Positions 1-7,429 of a DNA stretch of 8,471 nucleotides are shown piece after piece (position 1 is the first letter of the stretch; every line of letters begins with the position of its first letter). The position numbers and the translations under genes were made by a program. A model generated the notes under the pieces. That model searched no databases. It worked only from the letters and a program-made list of their open reading frames with translations, and was not told the origin of the DNA. The DNA is taken from NCBI GenBank assembly GCA_015063445.1, contig SVUD01000062.1, positions 1-8,471 on the forward strand, in the 5' to 3' direction. This DNA comes from Oscillospiraceae bacterium. GTDB lineage: Bacteria; Bacillota_A; Clostridia; Oscillospirales; CAG-272.

Positions 1-2
1 TA

Positions 3-87
3 GGTTACGTTTCCCGAAAGCAGTATTGAAATTGATATAGTATTCGCTCCCAATACGTATATGGAGCATACCTCGGAAAACGTAACC
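3..87 (+). repeat. Long inverted repeat around the start codon of the first gene
   Basis: Bases 3-17 and 73-87 are complementary at 14 of 15 positions (GGTTACGTTT against AAACGTAACC, one C/A mismatch, then four more pairs). A smaller hairpin lies inside the loop: 37-44 pairs with 52-60 with one bulged G, ending just before the ATG at 61. The transcript could therefore fold so that the start codon sits in a closed loop. The right arm is within the coding sequence, so part of the complementarity may be coincidental. Confidence 0.35.
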
Positions 88-2634
88 TACCGTAGATTGC
101 TTATATCCGCAAAGGGCTGCTCGGCTCGTGATTTCTGGATCAAATGGACGAGAAAGAATTCTGCGGTTGCGTACAGCGTTAACGATAACGTTACCTCGGA
201 TGATATCGTATTTGAGCTTGGAGAGGACGTTTCGCAGAAGATACGTGAAAAGGAGTATCGCTTCCTCGTTTACGGCAATTCTGATAAATACAGAGTTGCG
301 ATGGGAAGAAAAAACGTCACCGAGTGGCGTGAGCTTATTAAGAGAGCGGTAAAACGGGGCGAGCTCGTAAAAACAACGGCAGAACTTGAGGAAAACGCTC
401 ACGTTGCCGAGGTTTCCGATAAGCTTTCCGAAATACTCGAAAAATGCGGCGTAAGCGTACCTACGGCTACGTCGAATGAAATACGTGTTGATGCCGAGGT
501 CGCAAACGAGGCTTTGAGACTTGCGGTTTTAGGAAACGGAGAATCGGAAAGTGAGAATTACGTTCCCGAAATTCCTAAAGCTGACGAAGAGGCGCAGACA
601 GAAGCAGATGTTGAGACTGCCGTAGGCTCTCGTGAGATTGAAGCGGTTGAAGAAGAAATTTCCGAATCTATCGCGGCAGAAACAACCGTGGCAGACGAAA
701 TTACCGAAAGCATTGATAAGAACGTTGCCGAGGCAGATATCGTTACTGCGGATAATGAAGAAGAGACAGAAAGCGCAGAAGAAACGTTTGAGATTGAGAG
801 CGTTGCTGAAAATGGCAACGTCGCAGAGGATTATTTAACCGACGGCTCCGTTTTTGAGGGCTTCTCAGACGACGGTCAGGGAGAATTCTCGTTCGGTATG
901 GCAGGCGAGGGCTTTGATAATGCCGAGAGTAACGTAGAGGAGCTTACCTTTGAGGATATACTCGAGGAGTTCATCCCCAAGAGTGATGACCGTGAACCCG
1001 AAGAACCTATTCCCGAAATAGAAAGCGTAGATATATCCGATATATCCGAGTCGGAGTCCGTACGCTTTGATATAAGCAAGGACGGCGGCGTTCCGTTTGA
1101 TTGGGACAGCAAGGACGAAACAAAAGAAGATGAAGAGCTTCCCGAGCTCGAGGTGGAGATTTACGAGGATACCGAAAGCGACGGCAATGAAGAGAGCGAA
1201 GAGCCTCAGAATGCAGAAGAAGCATCGTGCGACGCTGCTCAGAGCAATGGAGCAAACGAAGAAGATACGGCAACGGCATACGCCGCATATGATGAAATGA
1301 GTGAAATTGCAGAGGAAACGTTTAGAGCTCAGGTGTTTGAGGAAGAATCAAATACGGTTGAAGCCATGACGCCCTCGTACGATAGCGAGGCTATTGTCCG
1401 TCTTGAAAATGAAATAGCGTCGTTGAAGCATCAGCTTGAGGTAGAGAGAATCGAAACCGAGAGCGTAAGAGAAGGGCTTGAAAACGCTATTACAGACAAG
1501 AAGAACGCTGAGGCTGAGCTTAATGCCGAGAGGGACAGAGCTGCCGCGCTTGAAGGAAAGCTTCATTCCGCTGAGATAGCGAAAGAAAACGCTGAGAATC
1601 AGCTTAATCTTGAGCTTCTTGCGGCAGCAGACCTCAGAGCTCAGAATGAAAAGCAGAAGTTTGCCATCGAGCAGGTTAAGAAGCTTGTTGATGAAGAAAC
1701 CGCCGCACGTGAGGAGGCAGAGGTGCATCTTGAGTCACTCAAGGCTGAGATTGAGCTTCTTAAGTCAGAAAACGAGCATCTTAAAGAAGTGGCGCGCGTA
1801 TCAGAGGAGGCTTGCCGTGAGGCAGAGCAGATGTGCAAGCAGCACGAGCGCGAGCTTCTTAATCAGATAGAGCTTGCGGAAAAAGAAAGAGTAAGAGAAA
1901 AGAATCTCTTCGCCGAAGCAGCAAGACAAGCTAAGGATGAAAACGAGCAAAGACTTGCGGAGTTCAAAGAAGCTGAAATAGCTCGCATAACCGAAGAGGC
2001 GCGTCTGGAGGCGTTACGTATCGTAGAAGACGAGAGACTGAGACTGCGTGACGAGCTTAGATTAGAAAATAGCAACTATGCCGCAGAAGAGGAAAATCGC
2101 AAGAAGGCGCTTGAAGACCGCGCGAGAGAAGCGAGACTGAGAATGGAAGAAAAGGCTCGTCTTAACGCTGAGGCAAAGGCAAGCACTTCGGATGAATATC
2201 AATCTCCGATAGTACCCGTGTTGGAAATTCCCGTAGTTAACGAGATTAATAATGAGTACGAGACTAATGCTCAGAACGTTGAAAACATCTCTGCAGCGGA
2301 AGAAACTATCGTCCCCTCAGTAGATGAATTCGTTCCAACTCCGGCTCCTGCACCCACCGTGAACTACACTTATACATCGTACATAGTAAGACTTATGTTC
2401 AGACACAGCGCTGACCCCAACGTAACCGCGAGAATTCACGAGATGATTTCTTATGCGCTTACCGATTTTGGCAAGGAGCAGGTTTATATGAAGGTCAAGG
2501 CAAGCATGCCCGATAATTATACTGTGATTCTGAATTTTGTTAAATTCCCGAAGGAAGAGTTTAATCTTCTTGTGGATATCATCAACTATCTCGGAAAGAG
2601 CGATCTTGGGGTTTACAAGGTAGTGCTTGATTGA
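61..2634 (+). CDS. Large acidic coiled-coil protein of unknown function
   Basis: I do not recognise this 857-residue protein. It has no signal peptide or membrane span, so it is probably cytoplasmic. Visible regions: a mixed, probably folded N-terminal part (about 1-150, with a run LLISAKGC and an FWIKW segment); a very acidic Glu/Asp/Ser low-complexity stretch (about 170-430); a long Glu/Lys/Arg/Ala-rich heptad-like coiled coil (about 440-710); a Pro/Asn/Glu-rich linker (about 712-768); and a C-terminal domain (about 769-857) whose pattern reads strand-helix-strand-strand-helix-strand, like a ferredoxin-type fold. The shape suggests a scaffold or cytoskeleton-like protein, which is inference. 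The start is uncertain: the ATG at 61 has no Shine-Dalgarno sequence, and the frame is open upstream only to a TAG at 1-3 with no ATG, GTG or TTG between. The reading frame itself is certain; the function is not. Confidence 0.85.
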   Translation: MEHTSENVTYRRLLISAKGCSARDFWIKWTRKNSAVAYSVNDNVTSDDIVFELGEDVSQKIREKEYRFLVYGNSDKYRVAMGRKNVTEWRELIKRAVKRGELVKTTAELEENAHVAEVSDKLSEILEKCGVSVPTATSNEIRVDAEVANEALRLAVLGNGESESENYVPEIPKADEEAQTEADVETAVGSREIEAVEEEISESIAAETTVADEITESIDKNVAEADIVTADNEEETESAEETFEIESVAENGNVAEDYLTDGSVFEGFSDDGQGEFSFGMAGEGFDNAESNVEELTFEDILEEFIPKSDDREPEEPIPEIESVDISDISESESVRFDISKDGGVPFDWDSKDETKEDEELPELEVEIYEDTESDGNEESEEPQNAEEASCDAAQSNGANEEDTATAYAAYDEMSEIAEETFRAQVFEEESNTVEAMTPSYDSEAIVRLENEIASLKHQLEVERIETESVREGLENAITDKKNAEAELNAERDRAAALEGKLHSAEIAKENAENQLNLELLAAADLRAQNEKQKFAIEQVKKLVDEETAAREEAEVHLESLKAEIELLKSENEHLKEVARVSEEACREAEQMCKQHERELLNQIELAEKERVREKNLFAEAARQAKDENEQRLAEFKEAEIARITEEARLEALRIVEDERLRLRDELRLENSNYAAEEENRKKALEDRAREARLRMEEKARLNAEAKASTSDEYQSPIVPVLEIPVVNEINNEYETNAQNVENISAAEETIVPSVDEFVPTPAPAPTVNYTYTSYIVRLMFRHSADPNVTARIHEMISYALTDFGKEQVYMKVKASMPDNYTVILNFVKFPKEEFNLLVDIINYLGKSDLGVYKVVLD

Positions 2635-2678
2635 TCTGTGAGATAAAAACAAAAGGCGTTGATTATAAAACGCAAACG

Positions 2679-2717
2679 AAAAAGCGGCGGATTCGTTTTG
2701 ATATTCCGTCGCTTTTT
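2679..2717. terminator. Bidirectional intrinsic terminator
   Basis: A 13-pair stem (2679-2691 with 2705-2717, one G-U pair) has a 13-base loop, A5 at the left base and T5 at the right base. On the plus strand it lies about 45 bases after the large coiled-coil gene. On the minus strand it gives an equally good hairpin plus T-run about 115 bases after the Noc-like gene. It probably separates these two convergent genes. Confidence 0.85.
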
Positions 2718-2830
2718 ATATTGTGCTTTGATTGTGATAATTTAGCTGTTTGTTATTGTATTATGCAAAAAATATCCATAAAAGAAAATAATAATTTACA
2801 TTATTGGCTAAATCAAACTAAAAATCATGC

Positions 2831-3298
2831 TCATCCGATTGAAATGCTGAAGTATATCATATTGTTGCTTTCTTCGCGTTTTGCTCTTGCTCGGATGCCG
2901 ACCTCTCTTAAAAGCGAAAGAGAGGATTCGAGCGAGATTTCAAAATGCCCGATGCTATCGCTGTAATTTGTTCCGCACGGAGCGCATCTTTTTATCTCAT
3001 CGAGCATTGTGTCAACGAGTATTTCGCATCTTGTAACGTTCATTTTCGTAAGATGAACCTTTTCTATCGCGCTCAGGCGCGACTCTTCGTCACTAAGACG
3101 TAAAATACATCTTGCGTGTCTTTCGGAAATTCCGTATTCAAGAATTTTTTGCTTCGATTGATCGCTGAATGATAGAAGACGCACTTTGTTTGCTATGAAT
3201 GATTGACTGACGCCAAGCACTCCGGCAAGCTTGTTTTGTGTCATACCCTCAATTTTAAGCATAGCCTTGATTGATTCCGCTTTTTCAAACATATTCAT
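2831..3298 (-). CDS. Noc/ParB-like DNA-binding protein lacking the CTPase domain
   Basis: This 155-residue protein matches the central and C-terminal parts of ParB/Noc/Spo0J proteins. Residues 4-44 align with the ParB helix-turn-helix region (AESIKAMLKIEGMTQ, then LAGVLGVSQSFIANKVRLL), and ISERHARCILRL (57-68) is the family's 'ISEGHARALL' segment. Residues 120-155 (SLSLLREVGIRARAKREE) resemble the C-terminal tail of clostridial Noc-like proteins. The N-terminal ParB/Srx CTP-binding domain with its GERR-type motif, normally about 100 residues, is absent. The start is well supported: AGAAGGAAG lies about 7 bases before the first ATG. It sits next to rsmG, as noc does in Bacillus, which supports the assignment. 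Sequence-specific DNA binding is likely. CTP-dependent clamp sliding, as in true Noc or ParB, is unlikely without the missing domain. It seems intact rather than decayed. Confidence 0.85.
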   Translation of the reverse strand: MNMFEKAESIKAMLKIEGMTQNKLAGVLGVSQSFIANKVRLLSFSDQSKQKILEYGISERHARCILRLSDEESRLSAIEKVHLTKMNVTRCEILVDTMLDEIKRCAPCGTNYSDSIGHFEISLESSLSLLREVGIRARAKREESNNMIYFSISIG

Positions 3299-3329
3299 TT
3301 TTAAACTTCCTTCTTATGAAAAGTATTAA

Positions 3330-3380
3330 CAAATAACAAAAATGGCAGGACCGTGTTAAAAAACGCAAGGTCTTGCCATT
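3330..3380 (-). terminator. Hairpin terminator downstream of rsmG, or leader hairpin of the Noc-like gene
   Basis: Bases 3341-3352 and 3369-3380 pair over 12 positions (AATGGCAGGACC with GGTCTTGCCATT, one G-U). On the minus strand the stem is followed by TTTTTGTTATTTG, so it reads as an intrinsic terminator about 90 bases past the rsmG stop. It lies only about 40 bases before the Noc-like start. If the promoter candidate at 3381-3389 is real, the hairpin would instead form the very 5' end of the Noc-like transcript. Confidence 0.75.
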
Positions 3381-3409
3381 ATTTTAGCATAAATGTCGGG
3401 TAATACCCG
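3381..3409 (-). promoter_or_regulatory. Candidate extended -10 promoter with palindromic operator for the Noc-like gene
   Basis: On the minus strand TGCTAAAAT (3381-3389) is an extended -10 element. Seventeen bases upstream, where a -35 would be, there is no TTGACA-like sequence but a perfect 13-base palindrome CGGGTATTACCCG (3397-3409: six-base arms, one-base centre). A weak promoter whose -35 zone is covered by a palindrome is typical of regulated genes. The regulator is unknown; self-control by the Noc-like protein is possible but untested. Confidence 0.4.
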
Positions 3410-3468
3410 TCGTAATATGTCAAAGTGCGGAATTTGCGAAAAGTAAACGTGTGAAAATACGTTATCCG

Positions 3469-4203
3469 TCAGAGCGGCTTCTTTGAAATCTGCGCAAACG
3501 GGCGAGGATAAGCGGTAGGTGTTTTGCTTTTTTTATCGAGTATGATAAGAGGATGAATTATTTCCTCGTCATCGTCTGCCAGTCTCACCATGTGAGTTGC
3601 GTTTATCTTTGCGCCAAGCAAAGCTATCGCTTTTTTGGATTCTGAAAGCTCAAATTCGGCATTTTTGCCCTTCATAGCGATCATCTGTCCTCCAACCTTT
3701 ACGAGAGGAAGACAAAGCTCGCATAAAACACGCATAGCGGCAACGGCTCTTGCCGTAACGACGTCGAAGCTTTCGCGCAGCTCGGATTTACCTACGTCCT
3801 CTGCTCTCGCGGTTATTGCCGTAACGCCCGAAAGTCCGAGCATATCCTTAACCGTGTTAACGTAATTGATTCTTTTTGCGGTGGAATCAATTCCGAGAAT
3901 TTTTAAATCGGGACGTAAAATGGCAACGGGCAGAGTGGGAAATCCCGCTCCGCAGCCAACGTCTGCGATTTTTGCTCCCTTCGGCAAAACCGCGGCAAGA
4001 GAAGCGCAGTCTGCGTAATGGTTAAGAATTATTTTGTTCGGCTCCTTGATAGCGGTCAAATTGTATTTTTCGTTCTCCTCGAGCATAATTTCGGTGAGCT
4101 GCATAAATTTTTCTACGCGCTCCAAATTAAGCATAGAAGAAAATCCGTTTTTATCGAAAACCTTTGTCAGTCTTGATTTGAATTGCTTTTCATCAAAAAG
4201 CAT
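3469..4203 (-). CDS. rsmG: 16S rRNA (guanine-527 N7)-methyltransferase RsmG (GidB)
   Basis: RsmG uses S-adenosylmethionine to methylate N7 of G527 in the 530 loop of 16S rRNA in the small subunit; loss of the enzyme is known to give low-level streptomycin resistance. The 244-residue length fits the family. Visible motifs: YNLTAI (47-52), the SAM-binding glycine loop DVGCGAGFP (81-89), the acidic residue of GIDST (104-108), the family segment TARAVA (150-155), and the basic C-terminus YPRPFAQISKKPL (232-244), equivalent to the family's 'YPRKxGxPxKxPL'. The start is firm: GGAGG lies five bases before the ATG. It has its own strong promoter, divergent from pgk. In Bacillus rsmG is followed by noc, and here the next gene on the same strand is Noc-like. 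No gidA (mnmG) is in view. Confidence 0.97.
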   Translation of the reverse strand: MLFDEKQFKSRLTKVFDKNGFSSMLNLERVEKFMQLTEIMLEENEKYNLTAIKEPNKIILNHYADCASLAAVLPKGAKIADVGCGAGFPTLPVAILRPDLKILGIDSTAKRINYVNTVKDMLGLSGVTAITARAEDVGKSELRESFDVVTARAVAAMRVLCELCLPLVKVGGQMIAMKGKNAEFELSESKKAIALLGAKINATHMVRLADDDEEIIHPLIILDKKSKTPTAYPRPFAQISKKPL

Positions 4204-4249
4204 AGCTTCCTCCGTATCGCCGTTTGTTTAGGCTTGGTTTGTCTTTAAT

Positions 4250-4279
4250 ATTGTATCATGTAGATGCGCTTTTTGTCAA
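4250..4279 (-). promoter_or_regulatory. Sigma-A promoter of rsmG
   Basis: On the minus strand TTGACA (4274-4279), an 18-base spacer and TACAAT (4250-4255) give a near-consensus promoter. Transcription would start around 4243, leaving about a 40-base leader before the rsmG ATG. Confidence 0.85.
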
Positions 4280-4406
4280 GAAGGAGAGAAAAAAAGAGTT
4301 TGTTTAAACTGTGAGCAGTTTTGGATTTTAGTTTTAAAGTAAGGTTTTTGTAGTTGTTGCACAAATAAAAAGTGTAAAATGTAGAAAAAATTAATAAATA
4401 AAAGGT

Positions 4407-4426
4407 GATATTTTTTTAACAATATC
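4407..4426. promoter_or_regulatory. Inverted repeat just upstream of the pgk promoter
   Basis: GATATT (4407-4412) and AATATC (4421-4426) are perfect inverted six-base arms separated by eight bases, ending one base before the -35 of the pgk promoter. It could be an operator for a glycolysis regulator, but in such AT-rich DNA it may arise by chance. It does not resemble any operator I can name. Confidence 0.25.
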
Positions 4427-4427
4427 C

Positions 4428-4456
4428 TTGACTAAAAGATATTTATATGGTAATAT
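4428..4456 (+). promoter_or_regulatory. Sigma-A promoter of the pgk-tpiA operon
   Basis: TTGACT (4428-4433), a 17-base spacer and TAATAT (4451-4456) lie about 45 bases before the pgk start codon. The predicted start is near 4463, giving about a 39-base leader with no riboswitch-like structure. Confidence 0.88.
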
Positions 4457-4501
4457 AAATACGTATGAAATAAAAATATACTCTAAAAGGAGAAAAAACA
4501 A

Positions 4502-5818
4502 ATGGCAGCTTACAACAAGAAAACAATTGAAGACGTAGCTGTAGCAGGCAAAACCGTGCTCGTTCGTTGCGACTTCAACGTACCTATGAAGGATGGCGTT
4601 ATCACCTCAGACAAGAGAATCGTTGGCGCTCTTCCCACAATCAAGTATCTTCTTGATAACGGCGCAAAGGTAATTCTTTGCTCTCATATGGGCAAGCCTC
4701 ACAGCATTTTCACTGAGGGATTCGGTCTTACAAAGAAAGAGAAGAAGGCAGTTGAAGCTCTTCCCGAAGCAGAAAAGGCAGCAGCAACCGCAGAGTATCT
4801 TGAAAAGGCTCTTAAGAACGATAAGAAAAAGCTTACCCTTAAGCCCGTATGCGTAAGACTTAACGAGCTTCTCGGCGCAGATAAGGTAACCTTCGCTGAA
4901 GATATTATCGGTGAGGACGCAAAGGCTAAGATCGCCGCTCTTAAGGCAGGCGAGGCAGTTCTTATCGAGAACACGAGATTTGACGCTCGTGAAACTAAGA
5001 ACGATCCCACTCTTGCTAAGGAGCTTGCATCATTTGCAGATCTCTTTGTAAACGATGCATTCGGCGCGGCTCACAGAGCTCACGCTTCAACAGCAGGCGT
5101 AGCAGATTATATTCCCGCAGTTTGCGGATACCTCATCCAGAAGGAAATCTCCGTAATGGGTAAGGCTCTCGAAAATCCCGAAAGACCCTTCGTTGCTATT
5201 CTCGGCGGCGCAAAGGTTGCTGATAAGCTTAACGTAATAGATAACCTTCTCAAGAAGGTTGACACGCTCATTATCGGTGGCGGTATGGCGTATACCTTCC
5301 TTGCGGCTCAGGGCTACGGCGTAGGTAACTCTCTTCTTGACGATACCAAGCTTGATTACTGCCGTGAGATGATGGCAAAGGCTAAGGAAAACGGTGTTGA
5401 GCTTCTTCTTCCCGTTGATACCGCTGTTGCGGCATCCTTCCCCAATCCTATTGACGCTCCCGTAGACGTAGAATACGTTAGCGCTGATTCCATTCCTGCC
5501 GATAAGGAAGGACTTGATATCGGTCCTAAGACCTCAGAGCTCTTCGCAAATGCGGTTATGAATGCAAAGACTGTTGTTTGGAACGGTCCTATGGGTGTAT
5601 TTGAGAATCCCACTCTCGCAAAAGGAACCAATGCGGTAGCTCAGGCTCTTGCTTCGAGCGCAGCAATCACTATAGTAGGCGGCGGTGACTCTGCGGCAGC
5701 TTGCGAGCAGCTTGGATATGCTGATAAGATTACACATATTTCCACAGGCGGTGGCGCATCTCTTGAGTTCCTTGAAGGTAAGGATCTTCCCGGCATCTCT
5801 TGCCTTATGGATAAATAA
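4502..5818 (+). CDS. pgk: Phosphoglycerate kinase
   Basis: Pgk transfers the acyl phosphate of 1,3-bisphosphoglycerate to ADP, giving 3-phosphoglycerate and ATP, in cytoplasmic glycolysis. Visible landmarks: VRCDFNVP (21-28), basic residue R39, SHMGKP (61-66), ENTRF (156-160), [13 protein letters not shown] (184-196), GGAKVADK (235-242), NGPMGVFE (361-368), the nucleotide-binding GGGDSAA (393-399) and STGGGAS (414-420). The substrate-binding Arg usual in 'HLGRP' is Lys here. At 438 residues it is longer than the usual 390-415, because about 30-35 extra Lys/Glu/Ala-rich residues lie between SHMGKP and LTLKPV (roughly 67-110). AAAGGAG is placed 9 bases before the ATG. It is first in an operon with tpiA. 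No gap gene precedes it, unlike the common gap-pgk-tpi order of Bacillota. Confidence 0.98.
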   Translation: MAAYNKKTIEDVAVAGKTVLVRCDFNVPMKDGVITSDKRIVGALPTIKYLLDNGAKVILCSHMGKPHSIFTEGFGLTKKEKKAVEALPEAEKAAATAEYLEKALKNDKKKLTLKPVCVRLNELLGADKVTFAEDIIGEDAKAKIAALKAGEAVLIENTRFDARETKNDPTLAKELASFADLFVNDAFGAAHRAHASTAGVADYIPAVCGYLIQKEISVMGKALENPERPFVAILGGAKVADKLNVIDNLLKKVDTLIIGGGMAYTFLAAQGYGVGNSLLDDTKLDYCREMMAKAKENGVELLLPVDTAVAASFPNPIDAPVDVEYVSADSIPADKEGLDIGPKTSELFANAVMNAKTVVWNGPMGVFENPTLAKGTNAVAQALASSAAITIVGGGDSAAACEQLGYADKITHISTGGGASLEFLEGKDLPGISCLMDK

Positions 5819-5842
5819 TCTGAGAAAATGCAAACAAAAGTG

Positions 5843-5872
5843 TCAAAATCCGGCTTAACAGTCGGATTTTGG
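5843..5872 (+). promoter_or_regulatory. Intercistronic hairpin between pgk and tpiA
   Basis: CAAAATCCGGC (5844-5854) pairs with GTCGGATTTTG (5861-5871) around a six-base loop; one pair is G-U, and an outer U-G can be added. It starts 25 bases after the pgk stop. Only four T residues are present, inside the stem, and GGCG follows, so it is at best a weak terminator. Roles in partial attenuation, 3'-end protection after processing, or separating translation of the two genes are all possible. Confidence 0.6.
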
Positions 5873-5908
5873 CGTAATATACAATACATCGAAAAAGGAA
5901 AAAACAAA

Positions 5909-6664
5909 ATGAGAAAAACAGTAATTGCAGGAAACTGGAAAATGAATATGACTCCCGCCAAGACAAAGGCTTTTATCGAGGAGCTTGCGCCTATGGTAAA
6001 GGGAATGGATAAGTGCGATATCGTTCTTTGCGTACCCGCAATAGATATTCCCGCAGCTGTTGAGGCGGCAAAGGGAACTAACATTAAGATTGGCGCGGAG
6101 AACGTTCACTTTAAGGCATCGGGAGCATATACCGGTGAGATCAGCGCGGAAATGCTCGTTGAAGCAGGTGTTCAGTACGTAGTAGTAGGACATTCCGAGC
6201 GTCGTCAGTACTTTGGTGAGACCGATCAGACGGTTAATCTCCGTACTCTTGCCGCAGTAAACGCAGGACTTACCGCAATCGTATGCGTAGGTGAAACTCT
6301 TGAGCAGAGAGAGCTCGGATATACCGAAACCCTTCTTAAATATCAGACTAAGATGGCTCTTACCGGAATTTCCAAGGATCAGCTTAAGAACATTGTAGTA
6401 GCATACGAGCCCGTATGGGCGATCGGCACGGGCGTTACGGCAACCGCTGAACAGGCAGACGAGGGTAACGGTTACGTTCGCGCTGCTATCGCAGAGGTTT
6501 ACGGCGCTGACGTGGCTGAAACCGTAACGGTTCAGTATGGCGGTTCTATGAACGACGCAAACGCCGCAGAGCTTCTTTCGAAGGTTAACGTTGACGGCGG
6601 ACTTATCGGTGGCGCATCTCTTAAGACCGATAAATTTACTGCTATTGTAAAGGCCGCAAACTAA
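5909..6664 (+). CDS. tpiA: Triosephosphate isomerase
   Basis: TpiA interconverts dihydroxyacetone phosphate and glyceraldehyde 3-phosphate in glycolysis. The 251-residue length is standard for the (beta/alpha)8 barrel. Catalytic residues fall at family positions: N9 and K11 (AGNWKMN), H95 (GHSERR), E167 ([11 protein letters not shown], which includes flexible loop 6), then the phosphate-gripping YGGS (210-213) and GGASL (234-238). The frame is open 27 codons further upstream, but that part covers the intercistronic hairpin and lacks family similarity. The ATG at 5909 is preceded by AAGGAA with correct spacing and begins the conserved [13 protein letters not shown], so it is the true start. 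It is co-transcribed with pgk and followed at once by a terminator, so no gpm or eno gene belongs to this operon. Confidence 0.98.
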   Translation: MRKTVIAGNWKMNMTPAKTKAFIEELAPMVKGMDKCDIVLCVPAIDIPAAVEAAKGTNIKIGAENVHFKASGAYTGEISAEMLVEAGVQYVVVGHSERRQYFGETDQTVNLRTLAAVNAGLTAIVCVGETLEQRELGYTETLLKYQTKMALTGISKDQLKNIVVAYEPVWAIGTGVTATAEQADEGNGYVRAAIAEVYGADVAETVTVQYGGSMNDANAAELLSKVNVDGGLIGGASLKTDKFTAIVKAAN

Positions 6665-6682
6665 TATCAATATATAATATAT

Positions 6683-6725
6683 AAAAACCGTCCCTTGACT
6701 TTACCCTGATCAAAGGACGGTTTTT
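6683..6725. terminator. Bidirectional terminator between tpiA and the Lit-like gene
   Basis: AAAAACCGTCC (6683-6693) pairs with GGACGGTTTTT (6715-6725). After one C/A mismatch the stem continues for four more pairs (6695-6698 with 6710-6713). T-rich tails follow on both strands. It lies about 20 bases after tpiA and right beside the stop codon of the convergent membrane-protein gene. Confidence 0.92.
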
Positions 6726-6727
6726 AT

Positions 6728-7402
6728 TTAATATTCTTTTCTGCGTTTGCGGATCGCATATATTATGAGCGATAAGCAAAGAATTATTATCGATGATATT
6801 ATAACGATAGCGGCATTCATAAAGAATTGATTTGGAAGCGCTCGTATAATAGGATCTGTATCGTAATCGAAATACCAGTTTGTTTTTCCGGGGAAAAGAA
6901 GCGTATGGAAAATCAAAAATGCCGTTTTGAAATTAAAAACTATAAAAATTCCGGCTGCCGCAAATGCCAAGAGAGCTAAAATACCGGCAAAGAATGATAT
7001 ATGTAAGCCAAATGGCGCCCATAATTCATCGCCTCTCACTTTGTTCACAATAGATATCAGAAGAATCAGAGAAGCCGAAATGATAAAGGCAAAAAGATTA
7101 AGGTCAAATAGCTTCTTGCAGTCGTAGAAATGATCCTTACCGCTTTCCGAGTATTTGAAAACACCAACTCCGAACTCTTTGCCGAGAGTTAGATAATCGA
7201 GCAGCTCGTCATAAGCCTCTATAAGCTCTTCCTTGGAAGCCCCCGTGCTTTCTTCGATATCAAGCGCGTCTATATGCATGTAGTAAAAAGGACGGAAGTA
7301 GATGGGAATTCCGATAGAAAAGCTGATAATTAAAACAACAAGCGCAATAGCGAAGACTATAGAAGTAAGCTTGTTAAAAAATGAATTCTCATTAAAATCC
7401 AT
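6728..7402 (-). CDS. Lit-like integral membrane protein (DUF1461/TIGR01906)
   Basis: This 224-residue protein has four predicted membrane helices (about 11-36, 100-121, 134-158, 196-216) and a basic C-terminus (IRKRRKEY). The extracytoplasmic segment after helix 1 (IYFRPFYYMHIDALDIEEST, then SGKDHFYDCKKLFDL with H91) and the segment after helix 3 (FHTLLFP with H166, then NWYFDYDTDPIIRALPNQFF) match the DUF1461/TIGR01906 pattern. Family members include Lit, the lipoprotein intramolecular transacylase that moves an acyl chain from the diacylglycerol to the N-terminal cysteine of lipoproteins. H91 and H166 lie where the family's two conserved histidines are expected. The frame is open 25 codons further upstream, but the promoter at 7430-7458 lies in that stretch. 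The ATG at 7400-7402 follows AGGGGG at six bases, so I chose it. Family membership is confident; transacylase activity is inferred. Confidence 0.88.
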   Translation of the reverse strand: MDFNENSFFNKLTSIVFAIALVVLIISFSIGIPIYFRPFYYMHIDALDIEESTGASKEELIEAYDELLDYLTLGKEFGVGVFKYSESGKDHFYDCKKLFDLNLFAFIISASLILLISIVNKVRGDELWAPFGLHISFFAGILALLAFAAAGIFIVFNFKTAFLIFHTLLFPGKTNWYFDYDTDPIIRALPNQFFMNAAIVIISSIIILCLSLIIYAIRKRRKEY

Positions 7403-7429
7403 AATGCGCCCCCTAAGAGATTTGAATTT

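Noticed and set aside
2631..2966. A plus-strand open frame overlapping the 3' end of the Noc-like gene
   Set aside because: It runs across a strong terminator and into the antisense of a supported gene; there is no ribosome binding site and no family pattern.
3443..3457. A parS-like site near the Noc-like gene
   Set aside because: Only one half (TTTCAC on the minus strand) matches TGTTTCACGTGAAACA; the other half does not, and no Noc-type TTTCCCGGGAAA site was seen.
4301..4325. A short hairpin in the rsmG-pgk intergenic region (AAACTG/CAGTTT) as a riboswitch or terminator
   Set aside because: It is a six-pair stem of low GC content, lies outside both predicted transcripts and has no T-run; it is probably chance in AT-rich DNA.
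5828..5908. A 27-codon upstream extension of tpiA
   Set aside because: The extension covers the intercistronic hairpin and is unlike TpiA N-termini; the ATG at 5909 has its own ribosome binding site and begins the conserved motif.
5855..6670. A long minus-strand open frame antisense to tpiA
   Set aside because: It lies wholly across the well-supported tpiA gene, has a Cys/Ser/Tyr-rich composition typical of a reverse shadow, and has no family resemblance.
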